DNA of 64,000 nucleotides from the NCBI GenBank assembly GCA_024641705.1, contig JAHECO010000014.1:1-64000 (forward strand), read 5' to 3'. Numbering within the stretch: the first letter of the stretch is position 1; each line of letters starts with the position of its first letter. The position numbers were made by a program, and so were the translations under genes. This DNA comes from Candidatus Kryptoniota bacterium. GTDB lineage: Bacteria; Bacteroidota; Ignavibacteria; Kryptoniales; JAKASW01. Positions 16,859 to 26,647 of this stretch are shown here, one piece after another. Under the pieces are notes generated by a model that saw only the letters and a program-made list of their open reading frames with translations, did not search any database and was not told the DNA's origin.

Positions 16859-18877
16859 ATGGTAAACAAATTCAAGCTTGTGTCTGAGTATAAGCCATCC
16901 GGCGATCAACCTGGGGCTATTCGTGAACTGACGGAAGGTCTGGCAGGCGGTCGTGCCTTTCAGACACTCCTCGGCGTGACGGGGAGCGGCAAGACCTACA
17001 CGATGGCGCAGGTGATCCAGGACGTCAATAAGCCGACGCTTGTAATTTCGCACAACAAGACCCTCGCGGCGCAGCTCTACGGCGAATTCAAACAACTTTT
17101 TCCCCAGAACGTGGTCGAGTTTTTTATTTCCTACTACGACTACTACCAGCCTGAAGCTTACATCCCGCAGACAGATACGTATATAGAGAAGGACTCATCC
17201 ATTAACGACGAGATCGACAGGCTTCGTCTGCGCGCGACGAGTTCCCTCCTGAGCGGAAGGAGCGACGTGCTTGTGGTCGCCTCGGTTTCTTGCATTTACG
17301 GCATCGGCTCGCCCCACGACTACAAGAACGAAATGGTCCTTATACGCAAGGGGGAGAAGATGGGGCGGCGCCATCTCCAGCAGCTCCTCATCGAAAGCCT
17401 GTACTCAAGGAACGATGTGGAATTTCTCCGCGGTGTGTTCAGAGTGCGGGGCGACGTGGTCGAGATTTTCCCGGCCTATGAGCTTGACGAGGCCGTGAGG
17501 GTTGAATTCTTCGGGGACGAGATAGAGTCGATCAAGACGTTCGATCCCCTGACCGGCGTGCCGGCACTGGAGATGGAGGAGGTCGCGATATATCCTGCCA
17601 GGCATTTCGTGACGAGCGAAGAAAACCTCCAGCGCGCCATAGTCGGAATAGAGGCCGAGCTTGTCGAGAGGCTGACCGACCTGCGCGCGATGGGGAAGTA
17701 TCTCGAGGCACAACGGATCGAGCAGCGCACGCGCTTCGATATCGAGATGATGAAGGAAGTCGGCTACTGCAGCGGCATAGAGAACTATTCAAGGCACATC
17801 ACGGGGAGGGAACCTGGTCAGAGACCATATACGCTTCTGGACTACTTCCCAGAGGATTACCTGATGTTCATCGACGAATCTCACCAGACAATCCCGCAAC
17901 TGCGCGCGATGTACCATGGTGACCGTTCCAGGAAGGCGACGCTCGTGGAGTACGGTTTCCGACTCCCGTCGGCTCTTGACAACCGCCCCCTCAAGTTCGA
18001 TGAGTTCGAGACTATGATCAACCAGACTGTCTTTGTCAGCGCCACCCCGTCGGACTATGAACTCGAAAAGAGCAGCGGGGTTATTGTCGAGCAGGTGATA
18101 AGGCCTACAGGCATCGTGGACCCCGAAGTCGAAGTGAGGCCGGTCAAGAACCAGATGGACGATCTCCTTCATGAAATCCGCGGCAGAGTAGAGGCTAAAG
18201 AGCGCACCCTCGTCACTACGTTGACCAAGCGAATGGCGGAAGATCTGACGGAGTACCTCCGCGGGCTCAACATACGCGTGAAGTACATACATTCGGACAT
18301 AGACTCGCTCGAGCGCGTTTCGATCCTTCGCGACCTCCGGCTTGGCGAATTCGATGTGCTTGTCGGAGTGAACCTGTTGCGGGAAGGGCTCGACCTTCCG
18401 GAGGTGTCTCTCGTCGCGATCCTGGATGCCGATAAAGAAGGATTTCTGCGCTCGGAGAAAAGCCTTATACAGACCGCGGGGCGCGCAGCCAGGAACATCG
18501 GGAGCAAGGTCATCCTCTATGCCGACACGATCACCCGCAGCATGAAGAAGATGATGGACGAGACCGAACGGCGAAGGAAGATACAGAGCGATTACAACAC
18601 CGAGCACAACATTAAGCCTAAGTCCATAGTGAAATCGACAGAAGAGATCATGGCCTCGACTGCCATAGCGGATGTCCGTGCGGAGGGCGAAGAGAAGACT
18701 AGACGTCTCCAGCAGGCGAGCGTTTCCGAGTCTCCCGGGAAATACCTGACTGAACAGCAAAAGGGGGACCTTATCCAACGGCTCACGAAGGAGATGTATC
18801 AGGCCGCGAAAGATCTCGAATTCGAGAAGGCTGCGGAGCTGCGCGACGAAATACACAGGTTGTCGGAAAAGAAATGA
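16859..18877 (+). CDS. uvrB: Excinuclease ABC subunit B
   Basis: Nucleotide-excision-repair helicase-like subunit that verifies damage delivered by UvrA and recruits UvrC. At 672 residues it is the usual length. It has Walker A ([12 protein letters not shown]), the beta-hairpin segment [24 protein letters not shown]-like IDESH, helicase motif VI (QTAGRAARN) and a C-terminal UVR domain ending [21 protein letters not shown] upstream of ATG 16859 supports the start. It overlaps the following comF gene by four bases (ATGA), implying translational coupling. Confidence 0.97.
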   Translation: MVNKFKLVSEYKPSGDQPGAIRELTEGLAGGRAFQTLLGVTGSGKTYTMAQVIQDVNKPTLVISHNKTLAAQLYGEFKQLFPQNVVEFFISYYDYYQPEAYIPQTDTYIEKDSSINDEIDRLRLRATSSLLSGRSDVLVVASVSCIYGIGSPHDYKNEMVLIRKGEKMGRRHLQQLLIESLYSRNDVEFLRGVFRVRGDVVEIFPAYELDEAVRVEFFGDEIESIKTFDPLTGVPALEMEEVAIYPARHFVTSEENLQRAIVGIEAELVERLTDLRAMGKYLEAQRIEQRTRFDIEMMKEVGYCSGIENYSRHITGREPGQRPYTLLDYFPEDYLMFIDESHQTIPQLRAMYHGDRSRKATLVEYGFRLPSALDNRPLKFDEFETMINQTVFVSATPSDYELEKSSGVIVEQVIRPTGIVDPEVEVRPVKNQMDDLLHEIRGRVEAKERTLVTTLTKRMAEDLTEYLRGLNIRVKYIHSDIDSLERVSILRDLRLGEFDVLVGVNLLREGLDLPEVSLVAILDADKEGFLRSEKSLIQTAGRAARNIGSKVILYADTITRSMKKMMDETERRRKIQSDYNTEHNIKPKSIVKSTEEIMASTAIADVRAEGEEKTRRLQQASVSESPGKYLTEQQKGDLIQRLTKEMYQAAKDLEFEKAAELRDEIHRLSEKK

Positions 18878-19587
18878 ACGGAATCGTCGCTCTCCGCAAC
18901 GTCGTTGAAGCCTTCGTGAATTTCGTCTACCCTCCTTTTTGTTCGACATGCGGCAGGACCCTGCGGCGCGGCGAAGAGTATGTATGCGCAAGTTGCTGGG
19001 AAAGCTTCGAGCGGGTGCCGCGTACGGAGACAATCATCCAGCTTGTTGAAGAGAAGTTTCTTGCAGACGAGGCGGTGGACGGCATCGACTCGGTTTTTCT
19101 TTTCGAGCAGGATCAGCGCGTCAGGGAGGCAGTCCACCTGCTTAAGTACAACGGCGCGGAGGTGATCGCTGAAAGGTTCGGACTCTTCATCGCGAAGAAG
19201 ATCGTAAACGACTCGAAACTTTCCATGTGTGACACGATCGTACCTGTGCCGCTCCACCCGGCGAGACAGCGTGAGCGCGGCTACAACCAGAGCGAGCTGA
19301 TTACGCGAAGCCTGAGCACGATCCTGGGGATAAGCCACTCGCCTCACTTGCTGATAAGGGTGAGGCAAACGAAAACTCAGACACTCTTCGACGCCGAGGG
19401 GAGACAAAAGAACATAAAGGGAGCCTTTGCGCTGGGGAGAATTAGCCTGGACGATATCGGCGGGAAGAAAGTCCTCCTCGTCGACGATGTCATCACGACC
19501 GGATCTACGATCAAAGAATGTGCGAGAACGTTGAAAATATGCGGAGTATCGGAAGTGTATGCAGCATCTGCGGCAGTTACAATCTGA
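18874..19587 (+). CDS. comF: ComF family phosphoribosyltransferase-like protein
   Basis: The 237-residue protein has an N-terminal zinc-ribbon-like segment (CSTCGRTL and CASCWE) and a phosphoribosyltransferase domain with the PRPP-binding loop [14 protein letters not shown]. The family signature [19 protein letters not shown] is present. ComF proteins are linked to uptake of DNA in competent bacteria and, with PriA, to replication restart; activity here is inferred. It is coupled to uvrB (4-base overlap) and overlaps the next gene by 29 bases, forming a three-gene operon. Confidence 0.85.
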   Translation: MNGIVALRNVVEAFVNFVYPPFCSTCGRTLRRGEEYVCASCWESFERVPRTETIIQLVEEKFLADEAVDGIDSVFLFEQDQRVREAVHLLKYNGAEVIAERFGLFIAKKIVNDSKLSMCDTIVPVPLHPARQRERGYNQSELITRSLSTILGISHSPHLLIRVRQTKTQTLFDAEGRQKNIKGAFALGRISLDDIGGKKVLLVDDVITTGSTIKECARTLKICGVSEVYAASAAVTI

Positions 19588-19948
19588 GATAGCACGCCAC
19601 ATCAAGGGAGTCGAGAACGTGCACAGCGCGGTGGCCAATCCCGACCGCTTGGCGGAGTTCTATGCCGCTTTGTTCGGTTCTCCCAAGCATCAGGATGGAA
19701 CATGGTCGGAGTTTGAAGTTGCGGACCTGGATATTGCCGTCACTGCCGGGTCATCCGGAAGAAGCGTAATCACTTTCAGGGTGGAGGATCTTCCCAGCTT
19801 ACACTCGCTCCTGGAAGGGGGCGGGTTCCCAGTCACAGGTATTCAGCGCGGCGAGTACGGCGATTACGTGGAACTCTCACCGGGCGAGGGCTTTGTCTTC
19901 CATTTCTTCGAGCCGAAGAAAAAGTGCGGGACACCATCGGGTCGATAG
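19559..19948 (+). CDS. VOC-superfamily (glyoxalase-like) protein
   Basis: A small cytoplasmic protein of 129 residues with one vicinal-oxygen-chelate fold: HSAVANPDRLAEFYAALFGS at the start of the module and EYGDYVELSPGEGFVFHFFE at the end. Related proteins include glyoxalases, dioxygenases and antibiotic-binding proteins; the substrate cannot be predicted. Its first 29 bases overlap the end of comF. A later internal start (GTG 19620, just before HSAV) would also give an intact domain. Confidence 0.65.
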   Translation: MQHLRQLQSEIARHIKGVENVHSAVANPDRLAEFYAALFGSPKHQDGTWSEFEVADLDIAVTAGSSGRSVITFRVEDLPSLHSLLEGGGFPVTGIQRGEYGDYVELSPGEGFVFHFFEPKKKCGTPSGR

Positions 19949-20015
19949 ACTAAGGAGTAAGACTTTGGTTTTGCAGCTGTAGTGGAACCCGTCACAAGAT
20001 TGTTGAAAGTAACGC

Positions 20016-20597
20016 GTGAAAGAACAGCTAGTTAAACTGTTGAATGAAAGTCTTCAGATGGCCTGCGAGTCGGGCCAAACCTTTCAGATTTTCAAAAGAA
20101 GTCTAACCCCTTTCCTGTGGGACCTTGGGATGAAGCTGGATAACTATTCAGAAGAAGGTGGTAGAAATTCATGTGCCCCAAATCGACTTGACAACAAGAA
20201 ACTCACGACGAAAAATCTGGAATTGATTTACCGTACTTTTGGTTCGTTCTATTATGGAGTTCAAAGATTCGCCGCCATGACTGAGAATAGCAGAAGCAGA
20301 CCATATTGGGAATATGATGTTGTAGTCGACCGCAATACTTCAGCCTTATGCAAAACGTTAGTGGACAAGGTCTTCTTGTTCGATAGTCCTTTCTGGGAAA
20401 AATTTTATCCGCCAAATCATCCTGCGTGTAGGGCATTCATTAGAGCATTTACAAAAGAGGAGTTGGATGGCCGCAACTTAACGATCTGCGACGGATCAGG
20501 TATTATTCATCCGCATCCAAGGTGGGCGTTCAATCCCGGAAGAACTAACTGGAAAGCGTTCTTTGACAACCTTGTTATCAAAACTCTCGGCCTGTAA
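20016..20597 (+). CDS. Mu-F/SPP1-gp7-like phage head protein, N-terminally truncated
   Basis: A 193-residue protein from GTG 20016. LNESLQMACESGQTFQIFKR matches the region preceding the Mu F minor-head domain, and ELIYRTFGSFYYGVQRFAAM with RPYWEYDVVVD resembles its helical core. The ending KVFLFDSPFWEKFYPPNHPA, CRAFIRAF and WAFNPG is the family's conserved tail. Full-length Mu F is about 400 residues and sits in a packaging/head operon; here the N-terminal half and all other phage genes are missing. The base composition is visibly AT-richer than its neighbours. It is probably a prophage remnant, though a domesticated protein is possible. Confidence 0.7.
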   Translation: MKEQLVKLLNESLQMACESGQTFQIFKRSLTPFLWDLGMKLDNYSEEGGRNSCAPNRLDNKKLTTKNLELIYRTFGSFYYGVQRFAAMTENSRSRPYWEYDVVVDRNTSALCKTLVDKVFLFDSPFWEKFYPPNHPACRAFIRAFTKEELDGRNLTICDGSGIIHPHPRWAFNPGRTNWKAFFDNLVIKTLGL

Positions 20598-20767
20598 TCC
20601 CGCTTCTTACAACTCTCATTCTTGTATAACGTTTCTTCCCGATGCTATCGGGTGACGGAACCGATGCGGTGCCACTGGGCCATGAAAGTTAACATCAGCA
20701 ATTCCCCTTGCTTGTTCGTATATTTCATTAAACTTATGACAACTAACTATAAAATCCTCGCCGCCAC

Positions 20768-22768
20768 ATGGATCCAACCCAGATAGCGTTCACTTTTCCT
20801 GTATCAGATGAGCCAACGGTACAGCTGGCCGATACGGTTCCGATAGATACTTTTTTTCCGGAAGAGGAAGCAAACACGCTCGCTGAAATAGAATCATTCA
20901 ACAAGCATCTGTTCAGACCGAATACTTATCTGCATAAATGGTGGGCTCGGCGTTCGGGCACTACTTTCCGGTATATATTGAAGCAGCTTGTTCCCAATCT
21001 TTCAAAGAGGGATTACTATGTCCCCGGGGGACTTGAAGGAGTCACAATTCTCGACCCGATGATGGGCGGGGGAACCACGCTGCACGAGGCGATCCGGCTT
21101 GGCGCCAACGTCATCGGCTATGACATCGACCCTATCCCGGTTTTGCAGGCGAAGGCATCTCTGGCTAACCTTCCACTCTCCGAAAAAGTCAGGGTCTTTC
21201 GTCCCTTTCAGAGCGCCTTGGCTAAAGGCATTTCGAAGTACTATAAGACTGCTTGCCCCACATGCGGCGGCACAGCCGAGATTCAATTCACGCTTTATGG
21301 GCAGCGAAAGAAAAGCCCAGACGGTGAAGTCGTCGTCGTAGACTCATTTACGTTGCGGGAGGAACCTGACGACACTCACAAGAGTCTTGAGGATTTCTAT
21401 CCTTCGCTGGAACTCTCCGTAAAAGGGCATTCCGTGCCGATTATCGATAGAGAAAGGGCGCATAAGCAGGGTATCAACGGGAAGTCGTCGGATATTCTCT
21501 CCATTCCATTTGCGGAACGCTATGTTCCATTAGTGATTGTCGGTTTCTGTGACGTTCACAAGAGTTTCTTTAAGAAGGTCGATCCTGCCGACTACGATTC
21601 CATCAAAACGGCGGCGCGCTGGGCAACGAGAAATGCAAGATTCTCTCCGCAAGATTTTGAGGTACCTCAGGGACCAAAGTCGCGCGATCTTATTAACAGG
21701 GACATCCATCATTTCTATGAACTCTTCTTCCCTCGTCAACTCGCGTATATCGCACAATCACATGCAGTCCTGCAGACTGTTCCCCGGGAGCATATGCTCT
21801 GGCTGGCATTGCTTCTGTCCACGTCCCTTGAATTCAATTCTGCGTTGTGCGGTTACAAAGGCGCTGCGAAGAGGAGACCCGGTGCGATCAGGCACGTCTT
21901 CTCTCACCATGCGTATTCGTTTCCCTATACCGCGTTGGAGAATAATCCCGTCTTCTCCCGAAGCACGTCGGGCACTCTCAACAATCTCTTCGAGAGCCGT
22001 ATCGTGTCAGCAGGGAAGTGGGCGAGAGAACCTATTGAGAGACAGTTTGTCAATAGAACGTGGGCAAAAGCACCTATCCCGAGTGAAGTCGACATCGGAC
22101 AGGAAGTCTCTTCTCTCGACGAATTCATCGGTAAGAGAAGGATGTATCTCGTTGCTCAGAATGATTCAACCCGCATATCGCTCCCTTCCGAATCGGTAGA
22201 TTTCGTAGTAACTGATCCGCCGTATTTCAACAATGTTCAGTACAGCGATCTCTCGCATTTTTTTCGCTGTTGGCTCAAGACTTTCTTACCAGAACAAGCC
22301 AGATGGCAGTATGCAGCGCAGGATTCCGCTGTTGCAGAATCTTCCCAGAACGAGGAAAAGTTCGGCTCTGTCATAGGCAGCATCTGGAAGGAGTGTAATC
22401 GAGTACTCAAGCGTCCGCACGGCCGTCTAATTTTTACTTATCACCACTGGAGGCCCCGCGCTTGGGCTCAACTGACCATAGCCTTACAGAAGGCCGGTTT
22501 TCTTCTGGCAAATGCCTTTGTTGTACATTCCGAGAATCCTATATCTGTGCACATCATGAACCTGCGGTCCTTGAAACATGATGCCATACTGGTGCTGAAG
22601 CCGAGGAACGGCCGTGAGCCTCTTCAGTGGGAGAAGCCAGAGCCGATTGTTGATTTCGACAGTTACTCATTTTGTCAGGCATGCGGCCAAATGACGGGAT
22701 GGATACTCCAAAACGACCTATCTGACCCAGAGATTGAGAAAGCCTGGGTTTCTTTCATGAAAGGGTGA
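20768..22768 (+). CDS. DNA methyltransferase (DUF1156/COG1743-like, DPPY type)
   Basis: This 666-residue SAM-dependent DNA methylase has motif I (LDPMMGGGTTLHEA, Asp96) with GYDIDPIP following. A long target-recognition/zinc-ribbon insert (CPTCGG near 160) comes next, then the catalytic DPPY motif (VTDPPYFNNVQYSDLSHFFR, Asp483) and a second Cys pair near the end (CQACG). Motif I before DPPY fits amino-methylating enzymes acting on adenine or the cytosine N4 position. The NotI-like restriction gene starts 3 bases after the stop, so this is the methylase of a type II restriction-modification pair. Composition suggests horizontal acquisition. Confidence 0.85.
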   Translation: MDPTQIAFTFPVSDEPTVQLADTVPIDTFFPEEEANTLAEIESFNKHLFRPNTYLHKWWARRSGTTFRYILKQLVPNLSKRDYYVPGGLEGVTILDPMMGGGTTLHEAIRLGANVIGYDIDPIPVLQAKASLANLPLSEKVRVFRPFQSALAKGISKYYKTACPTCGGTAEIQFTLYGQRKKSPDGEVVVVDSFTLREEPDDTHKSLEDFYPSLELSVKGHSVPIIDRERAHKQGINGKSSDILSIPFAERYVPLVIVGFCDVHKSFFKKVDPADYDSIKTAARWATRNARFSPQDFEVPQGPKSRDLINRDIHHFYELFFPRQLAYIAQSHAVLQTVPREHMLWLALLLSTSLEFNSALCGYKGAAKRRPGAIRHVFSHHAYSFPYTALENNPVFSRSTSGTLNNLFESRIVSAGKWAREPIERQFVNRTWAKAPIPSEVDIGQEVSSLDEFIGKRRMYLVAQNDSTRISLPSESVDFVVTDPPYFNNVQYSDLSHFFRCWLKTFLPEQARWQYAAQDSAVAESSQNEEKFGSVIGSIWKECNRVLKRPHGRLIFTYHHWRPRAWAQLTIALQKAGFLLANAFVVHSENPISVHIMNLRSLKHDAILVLKPRNGREPLQWEKPEPIVDFDSYSFCQACGQMTGWILQNDLSDPEIEKAWVSFMKG

Positions 22769-22771
22769 ACG

Positions 22772-23565
22772 ATGTCGAAATACCCATCTGAAATCTTTGG
22801 ATATCACTGGGAGAATACTTCCCGTGTTGCGGCGACAGCGAGACAGAAATATCGCTGTCCCTTTGTTGGAAAGGAGTGCTACAAAAAGAGTCGCCTCGTT
22901 GACTATCCCTTTGGTGTCTGCTCTGCCCATGTGGATCAGGATGACATAGCTCTTTGCCCGCGACGGTTTCTGGAGAGTCATACTGTCTTTCAAGACATAG
23001 CCAAAGTCCATTTCGGCACCATCGACAACATTTTGATCTTCAGCGAGGTTGGCTTACAAGGCATAGGTAACTTCGATTTTGTGATGGTTAAACATAAGCC
23101 CATGAGCGATGTGGTGGAAGATTTTGCCGCTATAGAATTTCAGACTGGTCAGACCACAAGCACGGGGAAGCTCGTGGAAGGCTTCACCGATTTTATGAAG
23201 AATCGCACATTCCGGAGCGGCGCCACCTACAATTTCGGCATCAATTATTATGACATATGTATGACATATGGAAGAGAACGTTTACCCAAGTCCTTAATAA
23301 GGGAATAATCCTGGAGAAGTGGAACCGCAAAATATTCTGGGTCATCCAACAACCTGTGTTCGATTATTTTTCGAATAAATACCGTCTTGGAAAACTCAAT
23401 TATAACAAGAAGCACTCATCAGTTTTTATGACTTATGACCTCCAGCCTTTGGGAGCCGATCTTCACTTGAAACTTACTGATATGGTCTCATCAACGGTAG
23501 ACAATCTTTTCGATGCTTTCAGAAAAAACGACGATATTCCTCCTGTAGAGAAATTTGTTGAATGA
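22772..23565 (+). pseudogene. NotI-family restriction endonuclease, frameshifted
   Basis: The first frame (22772-23308, 178 residues) has the NotI-like cysteine set Cys29, Cys36, Cys50, Cys62 (CPF...LCPRR), known in NotI to bind iron, and a PD-(D/E)xK-type core GIGNFDFV (Asp102) with AAIEFQTGQTT (Glu122, Gln124). The frame is lost after YNFGINYYDI. The C-terminal part continues in the next frame (from about 23257 to 23565: WKRTFTQVLNKGIILEKWNR). The break coincides with a perfect 11-bp tandem duplication (23249-23270); removing one copy restores one frame of 260 residues. A further 45 coding-like codons follow an in-frame TGA at 23563. The enzyme is probably inactive here. Confidence 0.8.
23249..23270 (+). 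repeat. 11-bp tandem duplication inside the NotI-like gene
   Basis: TATGACATATG occurs twice head to tail (23249-23259 and 23260-23270). Its length is not a multiple of three, so it shifts the reading frame. Deleting one unit joins ...NYYDI to WKRTFT... seamlessly, showing that the ancestral gene had one unit. Confidence 0.92.
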
Positions 23566-23890
23566 CTTCAGGATAAAGTGAACTCGGAGATTAAGTCAAG
23601 TGTTCAACTTGACATCGCTGGGCATCCATCGCACCTTGATGTTTCCGGACCAACTGATTCCGGCAGGACGAAGGAAGACAGAATGGAATACAAAGATGAA
23701 TAGACTCGCGTTCTTACGGGAGGCTACGGCACTTGTGCATGACAGTGGATGGTTGCGAGTCAAACCGCTCTCCAGGTCAAAATACGTCCCACCAACAATG
23801 CGGGCCATTTCCTTCAACCGACGGAAAAGCATGAAAGTCCGGCTCGCTGACAGGCTTTGGAAATTCTGAATACAGTCTTTAAACTACTCT
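23566..23890. other. Degenerate region after the restriction gene
   Basis: In the frame of the NotI-like C-terminus, codons continue past TGA 23563 as LQDKVNSEIKSSVQLDIAG and stop at TAG 23701, which looks like a former C-terminal extension. From 23704 to 23890 no convincing gene is seen; an 89-codon open frame at 23600-23869 has no recognisable features. Confidence 0.4.
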
Positions 23891-24883
23891 ATGAAAAGAT
23901 CCGCCATTTTGCTTCTGGTAATGTTGACGATGAGTTCTTGTTCGCGCAATTCGAAGAAGGAGCAAGCGCAGCAAATGCAGGGGAGTGAAGGGCAGCAGGT
24001 TTCTAAATTGCAGATGGTACCTGTCCCGAAGTTCGACCCGGAATCTGCGTTCGGGTATCTTGTTCGGCAGGTCGATTTCGGACCGCGCGCTCCCAACACC
24101 GGCGCGCACGAACAGTGCCTTGCCTATCTTCAGCAGCAGTTGACGATGTATGCCGATTCGGTCAGGTTGCAGAGATTCGATGTCCCGGGTTACGACGGCG
24201 TCGTCCTCCACCTCACCAACATAATTGCGCATTTCAATCTCAAGTCGAAAACCCGGATCCTGCTGACCGCCCACTGGGACAGCAGGCCCCGGGCAGACCA
24301 GCAGCCGGGCGGTCCCGTGGACAAACCGATCCCTGCCGCGGATGACGGTGCAAGCGGTGTCGCCGTCCTTCTGGAGATGGCACGGGGATTCAAAGAGTCG
24401 CTGCCGCCGGTCGGCGTGGATATTATCCTTTGGGACGGCGAGGACTACGGCAGGGAAGGAGACATGAATTATTATTGTCTCGGTTCAAAATACTGGGCAG
24501 CGACGAAGGAGTTTTCATACCAGCCGCTCTTCGCGATCAACCTCGACATGATCGGACAGAAAGGCCTCAAGATCCCGAAGGAGGGATATTCGGTTCAGTA
24601 CGCCCCTGATGTCGTCGATCTGATCTGGACCACCGCGGCAGATATGGCCGTGCCACAGTTTGTCGACAGGACAAGCGACCCGATTTACGACGATCACCTG
24701 CAGCTCGACAACGTCGGGATCAAAGCGGTCGATCTCATAGATTTCGACTACAAGTACTGGCATACTCTTCAGGACACCCCCGATAAGTGCAGTCCGGAAA
24801 GTCTCGCCGCCGTCGGGCATGTGCTTTTGCAGGTTATTTACAGGAGTTTAAACACTTACCCGTATTTCCGCTATGAAAGATAA
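23891..24883 (+). CDS. M28 family zinc peptidase / glutaminyl cyclase-like lipoprotein
   Basis: This 330-residue exported protein has a lipoprotein leader (MKRSAILLLVMLTMSSC, Cys17). The M28 fold is shown by its zinc ligands in order: ILLTAHWDSRP (His, Asp), AADDGASGVAVLLE (bridging Asp), WDGEDYG (Glu), AINLDMIG (Asp) and YWHTLQDTPD (His). The sequence is closest in style to bacterial glutaminyl-peptide cyclotransferases, which cyclise N-terminal glutamine, but aminopeptidase activity is equally possible. It is anchored in the outer or inner membrane facing the periplasm. Its end overlaps the prmA start by 11 bases. Base composition returns to that of the main chromosome here. Confidence 0.85.
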   Translation: MKRSAILLLVMLTMSSCSRNSKKEQAQQMQGSEGQQVSKLQMVPVPKFDPESAFGYLVRQVDFGPRAPNTGAHEQCLAYLQQQLTMYADSVRLQRFDVPGYDGVVLHLTNIIAHFNLKSKTRILLTAHWDSRPRADQQPGGPVDKPIPAADDGASGVAVLLEMARGFKESLPPVGVDIILWDGEDYGREGDMNYYCLGSKYWAATKEFSYQPLFAINLDMIGQKGLKIPKEGYSVQYAPDVVDLIWTTAADMAVPQFVDRTSDPIYDDHLQLDNVGIKAVDLIDFDYKYWHTLQDTPDKCSPESLAAVGHVLLQVIYRSLNTYPYFRYER

Positions 24884-25724
24884 ATTCTTCCAGCTATCAG
24901 TCTCGGCGGACAAGCCGGTCAACGATCTTGTCATCGGGTTTCTCAGCGACGTCGGAGCGGAGGGCTTCATTGAGGAAGAGAGCGAGTTGAAATGCTACTT
25001 CGCCGAGAGCAAGTGGAAACCGGAATACCGGACGGATGTCATGAGGTTTCTTGGACACCTGAAAGAGGAAGGAAAGATCGGAAGTTTCTCGGTAGATGTC
25101 TCCGAGATCATGAACCAGGATTGGAACACGAAATGGGAAGAATCCATCGTCCCGGTCGACGTAACGGATAACATAGCGATAAAGCCGAGCTGGAAAGAGT
25201 ACAACGGCAACGCGAAGATAGTGATCGAAATTGACCCGAAGATGTCGTTCGGCACGGGACATCACGAAACGACGCGAATGATGATACGACTGCTGGAGAA
25301 GCACGTCAGGGGAGGCGAGAAGATACTTGACGTGGGCACCGGGACGGGCGTGCTGGCGATCGCCGCCGTGAAGCTGGGAGCGGCTCGCTGCGTCGCGGTC
25401 GACAGGGACGAATGGTCGATCGAAAACTCCCTCGAGAACATCAGAAAGAACGGCGTAGCGGATAAGGTGAATCTTTCACGCGGGGAAGTGGCTTCGGTGG
25501 CGGAGGAGGACTTCGACCTGGTCGTGGCAAACCTGAATCGCAACACGCTCCTCTATATCGAACCTGAGCTCAGGAAACGATGCAGGAGAGGCGGCATCCT
25601 GCTCCTGGCCGGCATTCTCACGCTCGATGAGAGAGACGTCGTCGACTCGTACTCGAAATCCGGTTTCACGCCGCTTGAAACGCTCCACGAGGCGGAGTGG
25701 TCGGCACTCGCCCTGAGAAAATGA
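24873..25724 (+). CDS. prmA: Ribosomal protein L11 methyltransferase
   Basis: This 283-residue SAM-dependent enzyme trimethylates ribosomal protein L11. The N-terminal substrate-recognition domain is followed by IVIEIDPKMSFGTGHHETTR, the PrmA signature, then SAM motif I (ILDVGTGTGVLAIAAVKLGA), and NLNRNTLL in place of the usual NIL motif. ATG 24873 lies inside the end of the M28 gene, and the stop overlaps the ppx start (ATGA), so expression is coupled. Confidence 0.92.
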   Translation: MKDKFFQLSVSADKPVNDLVIGFLSDVGAEGFIEEESELKCYFAESKWKPEYRTDVMRFLGHLKEEGKIGSFSVDVSEIMNQDWNTKWEESIVPVDVTDNIAIKPSWKEYNGNAKIVIEIDPKMSFGTGHHETTRMMIRLLEKHVRGGEKILDVGTGTGVLAIAAVKLGAARCVAVDRDEWSIENSLENIRKNGVADKVNLSRGEVASVAEEDFDLVVANLNRNTLLYIEPELRKRCRRGGILLLAGILTLDERDVVDSYSKSGFTPLETLHEAEWSALALRK

Positions 25725-26647
25725 AGTATGCTTCCATAGACATCGGGACGAACACGATCCTGATGCTCATCGGTGAACTGGACGGGGAATCCTCGATAAT
25801 ACCGATCAGAGATTTTTATGCCGTTCCGCGGATAGGGAAGAGTGTTTCATCCACGGGGGAGCTCGACAGTGGATCGGTATCCCGCGCTCTTGAGGTGCTC
25901 GGCGAATACCGCAAGGCGGCGGAAAACTACGGTGTCAGGAGGATCGTGGCATCTGCGACGAGTGCCGTGCGGGACGCCAGAAACCGCGACGAATTCATAA
26001 AGCTCGCAAGGGAAACGTGCGGAATAGACGTCGAAGTGATCCCGGGTGAACTCGAGGCGCGTCTGGGATTCCTCGGCGCCGTTAGCGGAATGTCCGATAA
26101 GTCCCTCTCTTCACTGGTGATCGACATAGGCGGCGGGAGCACAGAGTTCAGCTACGGGATCGGGATGGAACCGAGCCGAATTGCCAGCTTGAGCATCGGC
26201 GCGGTCCGGATTACCGAACTCTTTTTCAGGCATAACCCTCCCTTGCCAGAGGAATTGCAGGCGGCGGCGGATACGGTCGACAAAACGCTCAAGTCTTTTC
26301 CATTTTCCGAGATAAGGCCGGACCGAGTGTTCGCCGTGGCCGGGACGGCGACGACTATCGCGCTCATCGCGCAGAAGAAATATGACTTCGATGCCGATGC
26401 CGTCAACAATTTTCGCATGCAGGCCGATTCGCTGGGTGAGGTCTTCGACTTACTGAAAAAGAAAACGCCGGCCGAAATCAGGACTCTTACAAACGCTGCC
26501 GAAGGAAGAGAGGATGTGCTCCTTGCAGGCGCGCTGATACTTATGAAATCCCTGGAAGCGGCGGGGGCACGCGAATTCATCACCACGGACCGCGGACTCC
26601 GGTACGGCTATCTCCTGCACAAGCTTGCGCAGTTGAAAGGGAAATGA
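25721..26647 (+). CDS. ppx: Exopolyphosphatase / pppGpp phosphohydrolase family
   Basis: 308 residues from ATG 25721, chosen because the conserved N-terminus MKYASIDIGTNTILMLIGE starts there; a longer in-frame GTG start at 25697 lies inside prmA. The second phosphate motif VIDIGGGSTEFSYG and AVAGTATTIALIA are present. Members of this ASKHA-fold family degrade polyphosphate or pppGpp. The protein is about the length of the short catalytic-domain form and lacks a C-terminal HD extension. It overlaps prmA and the next gene by four bases each, so it belongs to the prmA-ppx-rsmB operon. Confidence 0.88.
   Translation: MKYASIDIGTNTILMLIGELDGESSIIPIRDFYAVPRIGKSVSSTGELDSGSVSRALEVLGEYRKAAENYGVRRIVASATSAVRDARNRDEFIKLARETCGIDVEVIPGELEARLGFLGAVSGMSDKSLSSLVIDIGGGSTEFSYGIGMEPSRIASLSIGAVRITELFFRHNPPLPEELQAAADTVDKTLKSFPFSEIRPDRVFAVAGTATTIALIAQKKYDFDADAVNNFRMQADSLGEVFDLLKKKTPAEIRTLTNAAEGREDVLLAGALILMKSLEAAGAREFITTDRGLRYGYLLHKLAQLKGK

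Noticed and set aside
17789-19033. 414-codon minus-strand open frame across uvrB and comF
   Set aside because: It is antisense to two conserved genes and has no recognisable motif.
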